From Mesorhabditis belari (Eukaryota > Nematoda > Chromadorea > Rhabditida > Rhabditidae): a stretch of DNA of 64,000 bases. The notes below the pieces were generated by a model. The model did not search any database, was not told the origin of the DNA, and saw only the letters and a list, made by a program, of their open reading frames with translations. A program made the position numbers and the translations under genes. Location: NCBI GenBank assembly GCA_958450365.1, contig CAUEEP010000937.1, positions 124,001 to 188,000 of the forward strand, read 5' to 3'. Below, piece after piece: positions 24,501-31,105 of this stretch; position 1 is the stretch's first letter, and every line of letters starts with the position of its first letter.

Positions 24501-26348
24501 TCTAGACCTTAGAAAACCCATTCTAGACCTTAGAAACCTCATTCTAGACCTTAGAAAACCCATTCTAGACCTTAGAAAACCCATTCTAGACCTTAGAAAC
24601 CTCATTCTAGACCTTAGAAACCTCATTCTAGACCTTAGAAAACCCATTCTAGACCTTAGAAACCTCATTCTAGACCTTAGAAAACCCATTCTAGACCTTA
24701 GAAAACCCATTCAAAGATCTAGAGAACCGATTTTATCACAAAAAAAACACTTTGTTCTAACAATGCGAATGCAGCCTGGCTAACAATGCATCAGATTCTA
24801 ATCTCTAAAACCATTTTTCTTTTTCATTAACATCTCATTAACGAATTCTTTGTAGATCAAAAAGAAGTGTCCGATCAGAAAGCAAAAGATCTACAGGATG
24901 AATTGGACAAAATGCTCACCGAATTGAACGGAGTTTAGAATAAAGGGTTATCGCTGGGTGTAAAGTACCGTAGTTTCTTGAAAAATAGCTGCATTTTAAA
25001 GTCTGAAGAAAGTCTGTACGAGTAAAACTCCGTACAAGGCCGTAAAACCAGGCCAGTGACATCCAGGCTAGACATCTAGGCCAGACATCCAGACCAGACG
25101 TCTAGGCCAGACGTCTAGGCCAGACGTCTAGGCCAGACATCCAGGCCAGACATCCAGGCTAGACATCCAGGCTAGACATCCAGGCCAGACATCCAGGCTA
25201 GACATCTAGGCCAGACATCCAGGCCAGACATCCAGACCAGACGTCTAGGCCAGACATCCAGGCCAGACATCCAGGCCAGACATCTAGGCCATTCTTTCTC
25301 TGTTCTCAAGTAGCCTAAACCCTAAACAACCTTGACTTATCTATTGTCCTAGACCCTAAACATATCTAAAAATAGTAAACCATCAATATCCATCAATCTA
25401 AAACTTTATACAAAAGCGCAGGCTCAAATTCTTGAAACTGGGCTACTGTTTACTGAAATCTAGGATTACTTTTAAGCCTTTAAAAACCTCACCAACAAAA
25501 AAACTACGGTACTCGATTGAAAAATTGACATTTTCACCCATTTCATTCGTCTTCTTTCCATCAATTTCATCCATCTTCTTTCCATCAATTTCATTCGTCT
25601 TCTTTCCATCCATTCCAACATCTAAACATTCTTCACTTAATATCAAAAATTTGATGACTTACTTATAAGTTAACCTTTCTCTTTCATCCTAAATTTTGTT
25701 TAAAACTTTAAAACTTTAAAACTTTAAACTTTAAACTTTAAAACTTTGATTTTTTTCTAAAATGTGATTAAAAATTTCATTTTTTTTAAGCGCAAATTTG
25801 CAATTCAAGCCAAATTCCGGTTTTTTCGAGGCTTTTAAGTTTTTCTCTCTTTTTCTTTCTTCAAATTTTTCGTCCTTTTCGTCCTTTTTCTAAATTTATC
25901 CAAAAATTTCCTCATTTTACTCTTAATGTACAGCTTTTTCTTTTAAAATTTAACTAATTTTCTAATTTTTGTGATTTTCTTGTGAATTGTATCATTTTTT
26001 TTTCATTTCTGTGCATGGTGAGAGATAAATTTAACTTAAAAATTTGGGTTTTCTTGTTTTCTTTGATAAAATGGTAAAAGAAAAAGCATGGTTTGGAAAA
26101 TTGACCTGAAAAAAAAACGATAACATTAATGTTTGTTTGAAAAAAACGATAATATTAATGTTTTGCAAGTTTCAGTGTTACAAAAGGTCAACTTTATAGA
26201 TAACTTTCTAATGCTAACTCCTTTAAAAGCTCAGCTTTTCATAGAATACTAAAGAAATTTTTTAGACGAATTGGTGCACGAGAAGGACCGATACAAGAAC
26301 ATCTCCGAGGAACTCGATCAAACTTTCCAAGAACTCTCTGGATATTAA
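393..26348 (+). CDS. lev-11: Tropomyosin gene with alternative exons (5' end outside window)
   Basis: Encodes tropomyosin, the two-stranded coiled coil that lies along actin and, with troponin, gates myosin binding in muscle; short isoforms act on non-muscle actin. Coding exons seen: 393-509; alternative first exon 12542-12694; 14647-14780 or 14806-14939; 16189-16306, 17183-17300 or 18303-18420; 19352-19422; 19978-20116, 20755-20893 or 21925-22063; 22651-22720; last exon 23743-23825, 24856-24938 or 26266-26348. All phases agree. Diagnostic motifs are [72 protein letters not shown] and C-terminal FQELSGY. The first exon of the long isoform must lie before position 1. Set members are equal in length and are read as mutually exclusive cassettes, as known for C. 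elegans lev-11. The introns are filled with minisatellites. Very sure of identity; isoform usage is inferred. Confidence 0.97.
534..1680. repeat. ~30-bp minisatellite in lev-11 intron 2
   Basis: Unit TGGATGCTCTTTAAAGGCAT plus a TTGGATGCC variant, about 35 degenerate copies; open on both strands only because stops are absent from the unit. Confidence 0.9.
1681..2610. other. lev-11 intron 2, non-repetitive part
   Basis: AT-rich intron sequence without recognised exons; contains tRNA-like locus 2. Confidence 0.5.
2430..2508 (-). ncRNA. tRNA-like locus 2 (GTCTACAA type)
   Basis: Minus strand: TGGCGCAGTCGGGAG, TGCTCGTCTACAAG, then GGGTTCGACCCC. Same loop word as locus 1; cloverleaf incomplete. 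Confidence 0.45.
2616..2725. repeat. Hexamer array GAGCCT/AAGCCT
   Basis: GCCTGA with GCCTAA interspersed; GCCTAA is the complement of TTAGGC. Confidence 0.8.
2870..3040. repeat. C-rich CCCCTTCC tract
   Basis: Polypyrimidine, mostly CCCCTTCC units; strand-asymmetric, could form triplex or quadruplex-type structure. Confidence 0.8.
3538..3618. repeat. GCTGGCTA array
   Basis: CTGGCTGGCTAGCTGG units; an inverted short array AGCTAGCTAGCCAGCC lies at 3340-3385. Confidence 0.8.
4160..4400. repeat. CTGGCTGATAACTGG degenerate array
   Basis: About 12-bp units CTGGCTGATAA / CTGGTTGATTA. Confidence 0.75.
4800..5022. repeat. GAA run and CCCCCTTCTTT run
   Basis: (GAA)n at 4800-4830 and CCCCCTTCTTTC units at 4935-5020. 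Confidence 0.75.
5284..5495. repeat. 12-bp TCATCATCTAGC array
   Basis: About 16 units of TCATCATCTAGC / TCATTATCTAGC. Confidence 0.85.
5655..5725 (-). ncRNA. tRNA-like locus 3, weak
   Basis: Minus strand: TAGCGGTTAATGTGCTCGCT and GCTTCAAATCCC, a B-box match with one change. Directly abuts the TACAGTCTTC array. Confidence 0.25.
5714..6028. repeat. Perfect 10-bp TACAGTCTTC array
   Basis: About 31 units with no visible mismatch, the most homogeneous array in the window. Confidence 0.95.
6345..7155. repeat. 10/11-bp CTAGCTTTAT array
   Basis: About 80 units of CTAGCTTTAT with 11-bp CTAGGCTTTAT variants that become common toward the 3' side. Confidence 0.92.
7605..7935. mobile_element. Fold-back element, TATCGATTG family
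   Basis: Arms ATCGATAGAGAAAGACTTGG (7669-) and its complement to 7884, outer pair TTCTTGGCTTTGAGTTGT / complement. Same family as the cluster at 58420-59135. Confidence 0.75.
8455..8830. repeat. 20-bp TTCTAAAGCTGTTAGCTAAC array
   Basis: About 18 copies with CT/AT alternations. Confidence 0.88.
9770..10430. repeat. GGTTCCAATACGGTTC complex array
   Basis: Words CCAATACGGTTC, CGGCTCCTTTTAAGG and TTTTTTGATCTAATACGG alternate in a ~43-bp higher-order unit. Confidence 0.88.
10845..11065. repeat. CTAGCCTAGACTAGCCAATT and TATCTAGAT arrays
   Basis: 20-bp units at 10845-10930; palindromic TATCTAGATA units at 10985-11060. Confidence 0.8.
11580..11690. repeat. AGACAAATCAGTCCTCTAG array
   Basis: About five copies of an 18-20 bp unit. 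Confidence 0.75.
12070..13345. repeat. 143-bp satellite around the short-isoform promoter
   Basis: Copies marked by TCTGGAACGCACA at 12081, 12224, 12367, 12856, 12999, 13141 and 13284: spacing 142-143 bp except across the exon at 12542-12694. Other conserved words are CAAGTTACAGTAGTCAGC and TTACGGTAGCTTTTTT. Confidence 0.9.
12542..12694 (+). CDS. lev-11: lev-11 short-isoform first exon
   Basis: ATG in good context (AACAATGTC) opens 51 codons containing [20 protein letters not shown], the N-terminal signature of nematode low-molecular-weight tropomyosin. Donor GTGGGT follows in phase 0, so it can join either 14647 or 14806. TTTGTAG at 12496-12502 may be an acceptor for 5' UTR or a trans-splice site, so a second promoter should lie upstream. 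The exon sits inside a 143-bp satellite array with copies on both sides (12070-12410 and 12848-13340), so the internal promoter is embedded in tandem repeats. Confidence 0.95.
13845..14500. repeat. ~141-bp satellite before the exon 3 pair
   Basis: AAGTGATATCCAGAT at 13849, 13991, 14133, 14273 and 14415 (spacing 142, 142, 140, 142). Unit also holds GAGGAATTCTGAT and CAATCTTGTCGCAGCTA. Confidence 0.9.
14647..14780 (+). CDS. lev-11: lev-11 exclusive exon 3, version a
   Basis: 134 nt after CTGCAG, reading [20 protein letters not shown] and so on, ending in phase 2 (AG) before GTAATA. Its 3' neighbour, version b, begins only 25 nt later, too short a gap for a spliceosomal intron, so the two cannot both be included. 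Confidence 0.95.
14806..14939 (+). CDS. lev-11: lev-11 exclusive exon 3, version b
   Basis: 134 nt after TTTAG, reading [20 protein letters not shown] and ending VDESER in phase 2 (CG) before GTTGGC. Closer to the C. elegans muscle version (EKLEE-T-H-VDESER) than version a. Confidence 0.95.
15000..15120. repeat. Short inverted repeat after the exon 3 pair
   Basis: GTACTTTGAGCTCTAAACG and its exact complement about 80 bp apart; could pair in the pre-mRNA just downstream of the two exclusive exons. Confidence 0.75.
15165..15665. repeat. 40-bp GGCTGGCCTTGGCTCAGTTT array
   Basis: About 12 copies with GAGTAGGCTACGGTAGACTA. Confidence 0.9.
15865..16170. repeat. GTACTGTA-rich segment
   Basis: Overlapping palindromic TACTGTAC words in two clusters, 15865-16000 and 16085-16165. 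Confidence 0.75.
16189..16306 (+). CDS. lev-11: lev-11 exclusive exon 4, version a
   Basis: 118 nt after GTGCAG; begins with A completing AGA/CGA (Arg), then [20 protein letters not shown], ending EEADRKYEE before GTTACT. Keeps the conserved EEADRKY end. Confidence 0.93.
16630..17135. repeat. CTAGCTGG / AGAGAACTAGCT arrays
   Basis: TTCTCTAGCTGGCTAGCTAG units to 16850, then their approximate complement-like AGAGAACTAGCTAG units to 17135. Confidence 0.85.
17183..17300 (+). CDS. lev-11: lev-11 exclusive exon 4, version b (divergent)
   Basis: 118 nt after [28 protein letters not shown], ending SETEQRHDE before GTTGAT. It keeps length, phase and the ARKV-E-R start but has lost EEADRKY, so it would give that coiled-coil segment a different surface. 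It is flanked by CTAGC-rich minisatellites. Confidence 0.88.
17455..17532 (-). ncRNA. tRNA-like locus 4
   Basis: Minus strand: TGGCCTAGTGGCTAAGAG, then GGGTTCAATCCCGG. First of three tandem copies (about 110-150 bp apart) between lev-11 exons 17183 and 18303. Confidence 0.45.
17604..17682 (-). ncRNA. tRNA-like locus 5
   Basis: Minus strand: TGGCCTAGTGGCTAAGAG, loop TTCTAAA, GGGTTCGATCCCGG. Boxes intact, T stem only 2-3 pairs. Confidence 0.45.
17728..17806 (-). ncRNA. tRNA-like locus 6
   Basis: Near-identical to locus 5, including its flank GAGAAAAACTCG(C/G)C, so the whole ~120-bp unit is duplicated. Confidence 0.45.
18303..18420 (+). CDS. lev-11: lev-11 exclusive exon 4, version c (canonical)
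   Basis: 118 nt after TTTTGTTAG; first base T, then [20 protein letters not shown], ending [10 protein letters not shown] before GTTATA. Closest of the three to the classic muscle tropomyosin sequence. Confidence 0.95.
18495..19125. repeat. CCAGGGTCTAGGGTACCCCA array
   Basis: GC-rich degenerate units of about 20-25 bp; contrasts sharply in composition with the adjacent intron. Confidence 0.85.
19352..19422 (+). CDS. lev-11: lev-11 constant exon 5
   Basis: 71 nt after [27 protein letters not shown] then AGE, ending AA before GTAAGG. Single copy, so constitutive; it links set 4 to set 6. Confidence 0.96.
19545..19935. repeat. GAGACAGCCTAGAAGCACTA array
   Basis: 20- and 32-bp units; ends 45 bp before exon 19978. 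Confidence 0.85.
19978..20116 (+). CDS. lev-11: lev-11 exclusive exon 6, version a
   Basis: 139 nt after [26 protein letters not shown], then [13 protein letters not shown], ending EEKLKE before GTTTTG. First half nearly identical to version c; second half differs. Confidence 0.93.
20325..20625. repeat. GAATTAGAAGAA purine array
   Basis: Purine-only units GAAGAATTA/GAAATAGAA. Confidence 0.85.
20755..20893 (+). CDS. lev-11: lev-11 exclusive exon 6, version b (cysteine-bearing)
   Basis: 139 nt after [27 protein letters not shown], ending DLISKRLKE before GTTAGA. It lacks the [17 protein letters not shown] core of its sisters and carries three cysteines, unusual in tropomyosin. Length, phase and the RLKE end show that it is a real set member. 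Confidence 0.9.
20908..21020. repeat. 10-bp GTACAGTGGA array
   Basis: Eleven copies, starting about 15 bp after the donor of exon 20755-20893. Confidence 0.9.
21222..21400. repeat. TTAGGC/TTGGGC interstitial telomere-like array
   Basis: About 28 hexamers, TTGGGC and TTAGGC mixed; followed to 21620 by a diverged CCTGATCCTGAGCC array. Confidence 0.85.
21925..22063 (+). CDS. lev-11: lev-11 exclusive exon 6, version c (canonical)
   Basis: 139 nt after [28 protein letters not shown], then [17 protein letters not shown], ending SRLKE before GTTCAC. Canonical muscle sequence. Confidence 0.95.
22335..22465. repeat. TAGCTATT array
   Basis: TAGCTATTGTAGCTATT units; a TTCTTCCTTTC pyrimidine tract lies at 22115-22225. 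Confidence 0.75.
22651..22720 (+). CDS. lev-11: lev-11 constant exon 7
   Basis: 70 nt after [28 protein letters not shown] then RLE, ending with one base G before GTATGT. All three last exons begin AT or AC, so the junction always codes Asp. Confidence 0.96.
23300..23480. repeat. TTAGGC/TCAGGC telomere-like array
   Basis: AGGCTTAGGCTCAGGC hexamers, degenerate. Confidence 0.8.
23743..23825 (+). CDS. lev-11: lev-11 alternative last exon, version a
   Basis: 83 nt after [27 protein letters not shown], ending EIQGS then TAA. Confidence 0.92.
24222..24712. repeat. 21-bp CCTTAGAAACCTCATTCTAGA array
   Basis: About 23 copies of two subtypes (AAACCTCATT and AAAACCCATT). The multiple-of-3 period leaves a long artificial frame on each strand. 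Confidence 0.93.
24856..24938 (+). CDS. lev-11: lev-11 alternative last exon, version b
   Basis: 83 nt after [27 protein letters not shown], ending TELNGV then TAG. It is the most divergent C-terminus; it would change the troponin-binding, head-to-tail overlap end. Confidence 0.9.
25065..25292. repeat. 12-bp CCAGACATCCAGG array
   Basis: About 19 units, GACATCCAGGCC/GACGTCTAGGCC. Confidence 0.88.
26266..26348 (+). CDS. lev-11: lev-11 alternative last exon, version c (canonical)
   Basis: 83 nt after [28 protein letters not shown], ending QELSGY then TAA. It carries the conserved muscle tropomyosin C-terminus. An AATAAA follows 152 nt after the stop. Confidence 0.96.
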
Positions 26349-26499
26349 ATTCCATCAAAAAAACGAGTTCTTCGTCTCTTTTTTGTCGCTCTTTTACCCT
26401 TTCCGTATTTCGTCGATTTCTGTATATGCCCTAAAAAAAATGAAACTTCTGTTATCAACCACATCAGCTCTCCATCCTTTTCGTGTACCCCGTTCTTGC

Positions 26500-26505
26500 A
26501 ATAAA
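26500..26505 (+). promoter_or_regulatory. AATAAA poly(A) signal of lev-11
   Basis: AATAAA in TTGCAATAAAGTTTT downstream of the canonical last exon; no other strong hexamer lies closer. Confidence 0.6.
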
Positions 26506-26975
26506 GTTTTATCCAAAAAAATCTTAAATGCAGAATATGCTGTTAACTGTGAGACAAGTAAACTTCAATTCTTGCTTAAGCCTTTTTGATGTTTTTGAAT
26601 AAGAAAAATGAAAGTATCAGACAAAAGACAAAGCTTTCTACTTAAAAAACCTTTGTTTTCAAGTAGACACAGTAATCAGTAAACAGTAAACCTTTTGGTT
26701 TAGTGTTTAAGATGTAAATTTCGTTTGTTACTTCAAAACTTTATTTAGACATTAGAAACAAAATTAACCTGATAACAAAATGCAAGAAAACGATAACGCT
26801 TGTCAAATGTTCACTCCCGATGGCCTCGCGGTCTGCGCCGTGTGTGGCTTGTCGCATCTCGGCCGTCAATCGCTACCACCAACAAGCGATCGAGTGGAGG
26901 AATGTACGAGTCGAACCAGTGACTTTGATCACTAAAATAATATTGTGTTGACATCAATTTGTTCTATTTAGATAA

Positions 26976-27010
26976 AGTTAAAGTTTATTACATATTCAAT
27001 AAAGTTTATT
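26976..27010 (-). promoter_or_regulatory. Candidate poly(A) signals for the TFIIA-gamma gene
   Basis: TTTATT on the + strand (AATAAA on the gene strand) at 26984-26989 and 27005-27010, about 190 nt past the last exon. Confidence 0.35.
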
Positions 27011-27196
27011 ACAAACGATTAGTTACCATTTTAACGCTAATTTCAAGTTAATAGTGGTTTCAGAGAGAATTAGGTTACAGAAGAAAGCTAATAGTGATTT
27101 CAGAGGAAAGTTAATAGTGGTTTCAGAGGTTTTTTCATGCTAAAACCTACAAAATGCTTTACACAACTAAAATTGGGTTTTGAAAGTAATGAAAAC

Positions 27197-27847
27197 TCAC
27201 GAGAAAGTGACGTTCTTCAGAACGAGTCTCCAAACATCTTCCGATAAACGATAAGTGACGAGAGTCTGCGCGTGGAAATTGGCCTAAAACAAGTAACAAT
27301 CAAAGCTGCAAATAAAAGCCTAAACCTTGAATCGTCCATTGTTATGTAGAGCTTCTTCCATCCTCGTGTCAAAAGCTTTGAGCATCTAAAGTTGAAAAAA
27401 TTAGCCTTAAAAGCCTTGGCCTTAGCCTTAAACTTTTAACAAAATGTCTCAAGTGTTGAGGAGTCAGCTCGATTTGATTAAATGATCTTAACAACAAATC
27501 TTAAATCAATGATCTTAACAACAATTGTGATTTAAATTCTTCAAAACAAGGTCAGGCTTCTAACAAAAGTTGTTACTGCTACAACTTTCTAAACATTCTG
27601 ACAACTAACTTCTTCTAACAAAAGTTTTTACTGTCAAAATATCTAAAAAACCGACTTTTTTGTGAATCTCTTCGTTGATTCGTCCATCGTTCACGTAGTT
27701 CTCCAGAACCTAAAATACAAACTGTAAATCAAAGAAACAAATCAATCATTTAGGATAAAAGAAGGAACTTAACGTAAAGAAATGGTTTACCCCTTGCAAA
27801 GCGGTGCCCAACGTCGTCTCTCGGTAGATCTCACAGCTCGTGTTCAT
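27197..27847 (-). CDS. TFIIA gamma (small) subunit-like gene
   Basis: General transcription factor IIA small subunit, which binds TBP at the core promoter. Minus-strand exons: 27791-27847, 27656-27709, 27326-27385, 27197-27283, all phase 0. Exon 1 gives MNTSCEIYRETTLGTALQG, matching the YR-TTLG-L start of TFIIA gamma. Exons 2-3 (GRINEEIHKK then MLKAFDTRMEEAL) align without a gap to the helical region, and exon 4 has TYRLSEDVWRLVLKNVTF, equivalent to TYRFCDNVWTFVLNDVEF. TTTAG lies directly before the ATG, as at a trans-splice site. About 95 residues, slightly shorter than the usual ~110. Odd point: the TGA lies inside TC|GTGAGT, a perfect donor, so the last exon may splice on to an unrecognised C-terminal exon. 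The sequence is divergent, so it may be a paralog rather than the main gene. Confidence 0.83.
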
Positions 27848-28454
27848 CTAAATTTAAAAATGAGTTTGGCGATCCGAAAAAGGCGAGAGAGATCCGAAAA
27901 AGATCCGAAAAATGTGGGAGAGAAACTGTTTAAAAACGCGGTACTTGGTAGGTTGGGCTATCTTTTCGATTTTTTTCATTTTTTCACGATCTAGGGGTAA
28001 TCGAGGGTGCTGAGCACGAATTTGGCAGTTTTAGCATAGGTTTTCAACTGAAAAATCGACATTTCGACAAATTTAAGATCGAAAATAAAAATTTAGTGAT
28101 TAAAAAGGGTTTTCGCTCTAGTTTTGACCTTGAAAAGTGTCCCAATAGTCGATAGCTTGAGTACACAAATTTAAAGTGTAAAAAAAAGAGTAAAAACATT
28201 TTTAACCTGTCGAAATGGTAGCTTTTTGCTTTTCAGCTTTTCTGCTGAACGTTGCTTGTGGTTTTATAACTCAACAAATCCATTAAAGATATTCAGTTAA
28301 TTCATTTGCTTTCTCTTACAAAATTCAAACGTTCTGCTTTTCAATTGAATATCTTTTTTTGAAGGCTAGTTTTGTACCGCAAATTTTTTCTTTTTCATTT
28401 CATTTTCGCTCCGTTCAGGGGTTTTCTAGACTTCAATATTATCAATACAAACGG

Positions 28455-28790
28455 CAAGCTTATATTAGACCGTTCAGATCTTGGCTTCTAGAACAGCTAT
28501 CAATCTACAAATTGTTTTATTAGAAAGCCAAGAATGTCAGCTTTTGATTGCTATCTCACACATAGCAAATTCTCATAGATGAGTGCCTTAAAAAGTTTAT
28601 CAATACTTATCGATACTCAGATATCGAGAAGGTTTATAAGGTGCTTATTCATTAAAATTCATTATGTATAAAATAGCAATCAAAAGCTCACACTCTTGAC
28701 TTTCCAATGAAACAATTTGCTGATTGATAGCTCTTCTCGAAATCGAGATCTGTACGGTCAAACATACGCTTGCCGCTTGTATCGATAATA
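28455..28790. repeat. Inverted repeat between TFIIA-gamma and HMG genes
   Basis: Arms with CAGATCTTGGCTTCTAGAAC...AGCTTTTGATTGCTAT at about 28475-28550 and their complement at about 28675-28770, with ~120 bp between. Looks like a diverged MITE in the intergenic region shared by two divergent genes. Confidence 0.7.
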
Positions 28791-29076
28791 TCGATAAGCA
28801 AGCCTAGGTTTTTGTCTCCACTTTAACTCCATGACTTAGTTTACGTTCGGTTTCGATACGCGTTTTCCAAAGCGCTGTAAATTTCAATACGACACATCTT
28901 TTGCGGACACAGAAACTGGCTTTAAGTCAACTGCTAAGATTTTCAATAGCTTACTAGCCACAACGTAAGTTACCTACCTTATAGTTTTGATAGTTGCACG
29001 CTCTTTCACGAGTAACGCGGCTCGTTGCCCTTTTCACTATTTATCTTCCTCGAATTCATTACATTTTTTTGTTCAG

Positions 29077-29684
29077 ATGGCGCCGTCAAAGAAGCAGGCT
29101 GCGCCCACGCAATCACCGGTGAAGACCAAGGCAACGAGAAAGAAGAAGGACGAGAACGCGCCCAAGCGAGGCCTTTCTGCCTACATGCTTTGGCTCGCTG
29201 AGAACCGTGCTCGCCTCACTCAACCTGGAATGGCCGTCACTGAGGTCTCCAAGGTATGGCGTTTTTTGGAATCATTAGTTTGTTTTGAGGATAACTAATA
29301 GCGTTGAGCGAAGCTTTTATTCGTATTCAGCGTTTAGGTTTTGATTATGGGACTTAAATTTAAAACGTGAGATAAGTCTGCACGATGAAACCACTGCGCT
29401 TAGAACTTTTGATATGGCCACAAAAGAACGTTTAAACGAAAAAACAACGTACTATTTGTTGCTTAAAATTTTTACTTTTATATTGGCTCAGTGTTGGGAA
29501 GTCAAGTCGAATTTGAAAAGTAGAGTTCAGCTTTACATGATTATGACGAAATGCTTTTGTTTAGGCTGCCGGCGCTGAATGGAAGAACGTCAAGGACCGA
29601 TCAAAGTGGGAGAAGCAAGCCGCAGCTGACAAGGAGCGATACACTAAGGAAATGGAAGCCTACAAGGCATCGTCATCCAAATGA
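29077..29684 (+). CDS. Single-box HMGB-type chromatin protein, copy 1
   Basis: Small nuclear DNA-bending protein of the HMG-box (HMGB/NHP6-like) type. Exon 1 is 29077-29253 (59 codons), exon 2 is 29565-29684 (39 codons and TGA); 98 residues. A basic, Lys-rich N-tail precedes the box ENAPKRGLSAYMLWLAENRA, and exon 2 continues GAEWKNVKDRSKWE and ADKERYTKEMEAYK, covering all three box helices, including the conserved Trp and Lys-Tyr positions. GTTCAG lies immediately before the ATG, consistent with trans-splicing. AATAAA at 29797. The closest C. elegans kind is hmg-1.1-like. Tandem paralog 270 bp downstream. Confidence 0.94.
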
Positions 29685-29796
29685 TAATGTTCTCTGTTCT
29701 CAGCACCTTGTGCCCTGTCTTTGCTTGTTCGCCAGTTTTCCGGAATTATATTGTTGTTTATTATGTCATAATTTAAGTTCATTAAGTTCACCGTTC

Positions 29797-29802
29797 AATA
29801 AA
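29797..29802 (+). promoter_or_regulatory. Poly(A) signal of HMG copy 1
   Basis: AATAAA in TTCAATAAAATT, 112 nt after the stop. Confidence 0.7.
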
Positions 29803-29955
29803 ATTATTTCAACTACCTAATTTGAGCTGAAATGTTTGGTGTTTATCAACGCACGGTTTTTTGCCGCCTTATTTAAAACAGCAATTTTTTCAAACTTTGC
29901 GGTTTGTGCGGGTTGAAACGTTATTGAGGACTAATTTTGTAATTTTGGAAATCAA

Positions 29956-30328
29956 ATGGCTCGACCAGCAAAAGAAAACGGTTCGCAAGAAGTGCCCAAA
30001 GCCGTGCGCAAGAATGATGACGGCCGTCCCAAGAGAAACCTTTCTGCTTACTTCATCTGGTAAGCTTTATTTTGTCTTGCTTCATACAATTGATCTGATT
30101 CCAGGCTTGGTGAAAACCGTGCTCGTCTTGCGGAAACTGTCGAACCTAAGCAGGTTCTCAAGGTAAGCCTTGTGGTTCATTCATTCATGTAGTAGTGGTT
30201 CATTTTAGGCAGCCGGTGCTGAATGGAAGAAACTTGAAGACAAGTCCAAATGGGAGGAGAAAGCCAAGGCCGATAAGGAGCGTTACACTCGTGAAATGGA
30301 GGCTTTCAAGGGACCATCGAGCAAGTGA
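29956..30328 (+). CDS. Single-box HMGB-type chromatin protein, copy 2
   Basis: Tandem paralog of the gene upstream. Exons 29956-30059, 30105-30162 and 30209-30328 give 93 residues: MARPAKENGSQEVPKAVRKN, then the box DDGRPKRNLSAYFIW / LGENRARLAETVEPKQVLK / AAGAEWKKLEDKSKWEEKAK and DKERYTREMEAFK. The last intron falls at the same site as in copy 1 (before AAGAEWK). The first intron splits the conserved Trp codon and is absent from copy 1. Only 271 bp separate the two genes; a shared promoter or operon is possible, but no clear SL2-type spacer is visible. Confidence 0.93.
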
Positions 30329-30329
30329 A

Positions 30330-31080
30330 GGCTTCTGCAAATTATTTTGTTGTTACGTTTCTCGTTACGTTTGTTCTTTGCCGTTGTTGCAATTCATTAA
30401 TCTTTAGCACTTGCGTGTTCACTGCATAAATTTTCTATGGTGAAATCATAAGTCTCAATCAAAATCGGAGAGAGCAATGTACATAAAATGAAATACCATA
30501 ATTTACTTATAGCATCTAATGAAAAGCTGGGCATTTTTTCAAAATTTTGTGGTAATTAACCATTCCTTGGGGATAGTTATCAATTTTTGAAAAGTCATAG
30601 CTAGCAAACGGTTAAAACACATCGATTGAAAATTCCCACGAGTCTAACCGGGACATTCGGGGAAAGTGAATTGCGTTAATCGGTTACCAAATGCATTGAG
30701 AAATTTAAAACTGACAACGCTACCTTGTTTTAATGTTACAAATTTTCAGGAACGAGGTTTTATGGTCTCATTTCCAGCTTTGTGTGTTCAGATTTAATAC
30801 TATTCTCTCTACGCTAAATGACGTGCTTGTCCTTTCCGGGTGACGAGAGCCGAAAAGACGGAAAAGGACTTGAAATGCCTTGGATCGATCGAAAGCCTCG
30901 TGAGGGGCCCCTGGCGGCCTCCCTTTTGACCAGAAAAAAGAACCCGAAAGAGACCTTGCCGCCTACATATTAACGGATGGAAAGGCGCTCTTTTTTGCAA
31001 AATTCCATTATTTCTTTGCTTCCGGGCAAACATGATTTTTGTAAAATTGATATTGATTTAAGCACTTTTAATATTTTCCT
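30330..31080. other. Intergenic stretch between HMG copy 2 and PHM
   Basis: HMG copy 2's 3' region followed by presumed PHM upstream sequence. No tandem array or recognisable exon seen; 30830-30960 is GC-richer than its surroundings without a pattern I can name. Confidence 0.4.
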
Positions 31081-31105
31081 TTATGTGCAAAATTTTAGGC
31101 CACCG

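Noticed and set aside
24195..24783. Open frames of 171 and 193 codons
   Set aside because: A 21-bp array translates as a 7-residue repeat on both strands; no gene context.
26815..26935. tRNA-like sequence near GATGGCCTCGCGGTCTGCGC
   Set aside because: The A-box-like word is on + but the only B-box-like word (GGTTCGACTC) is on -; they cannot belong to one tRNA.
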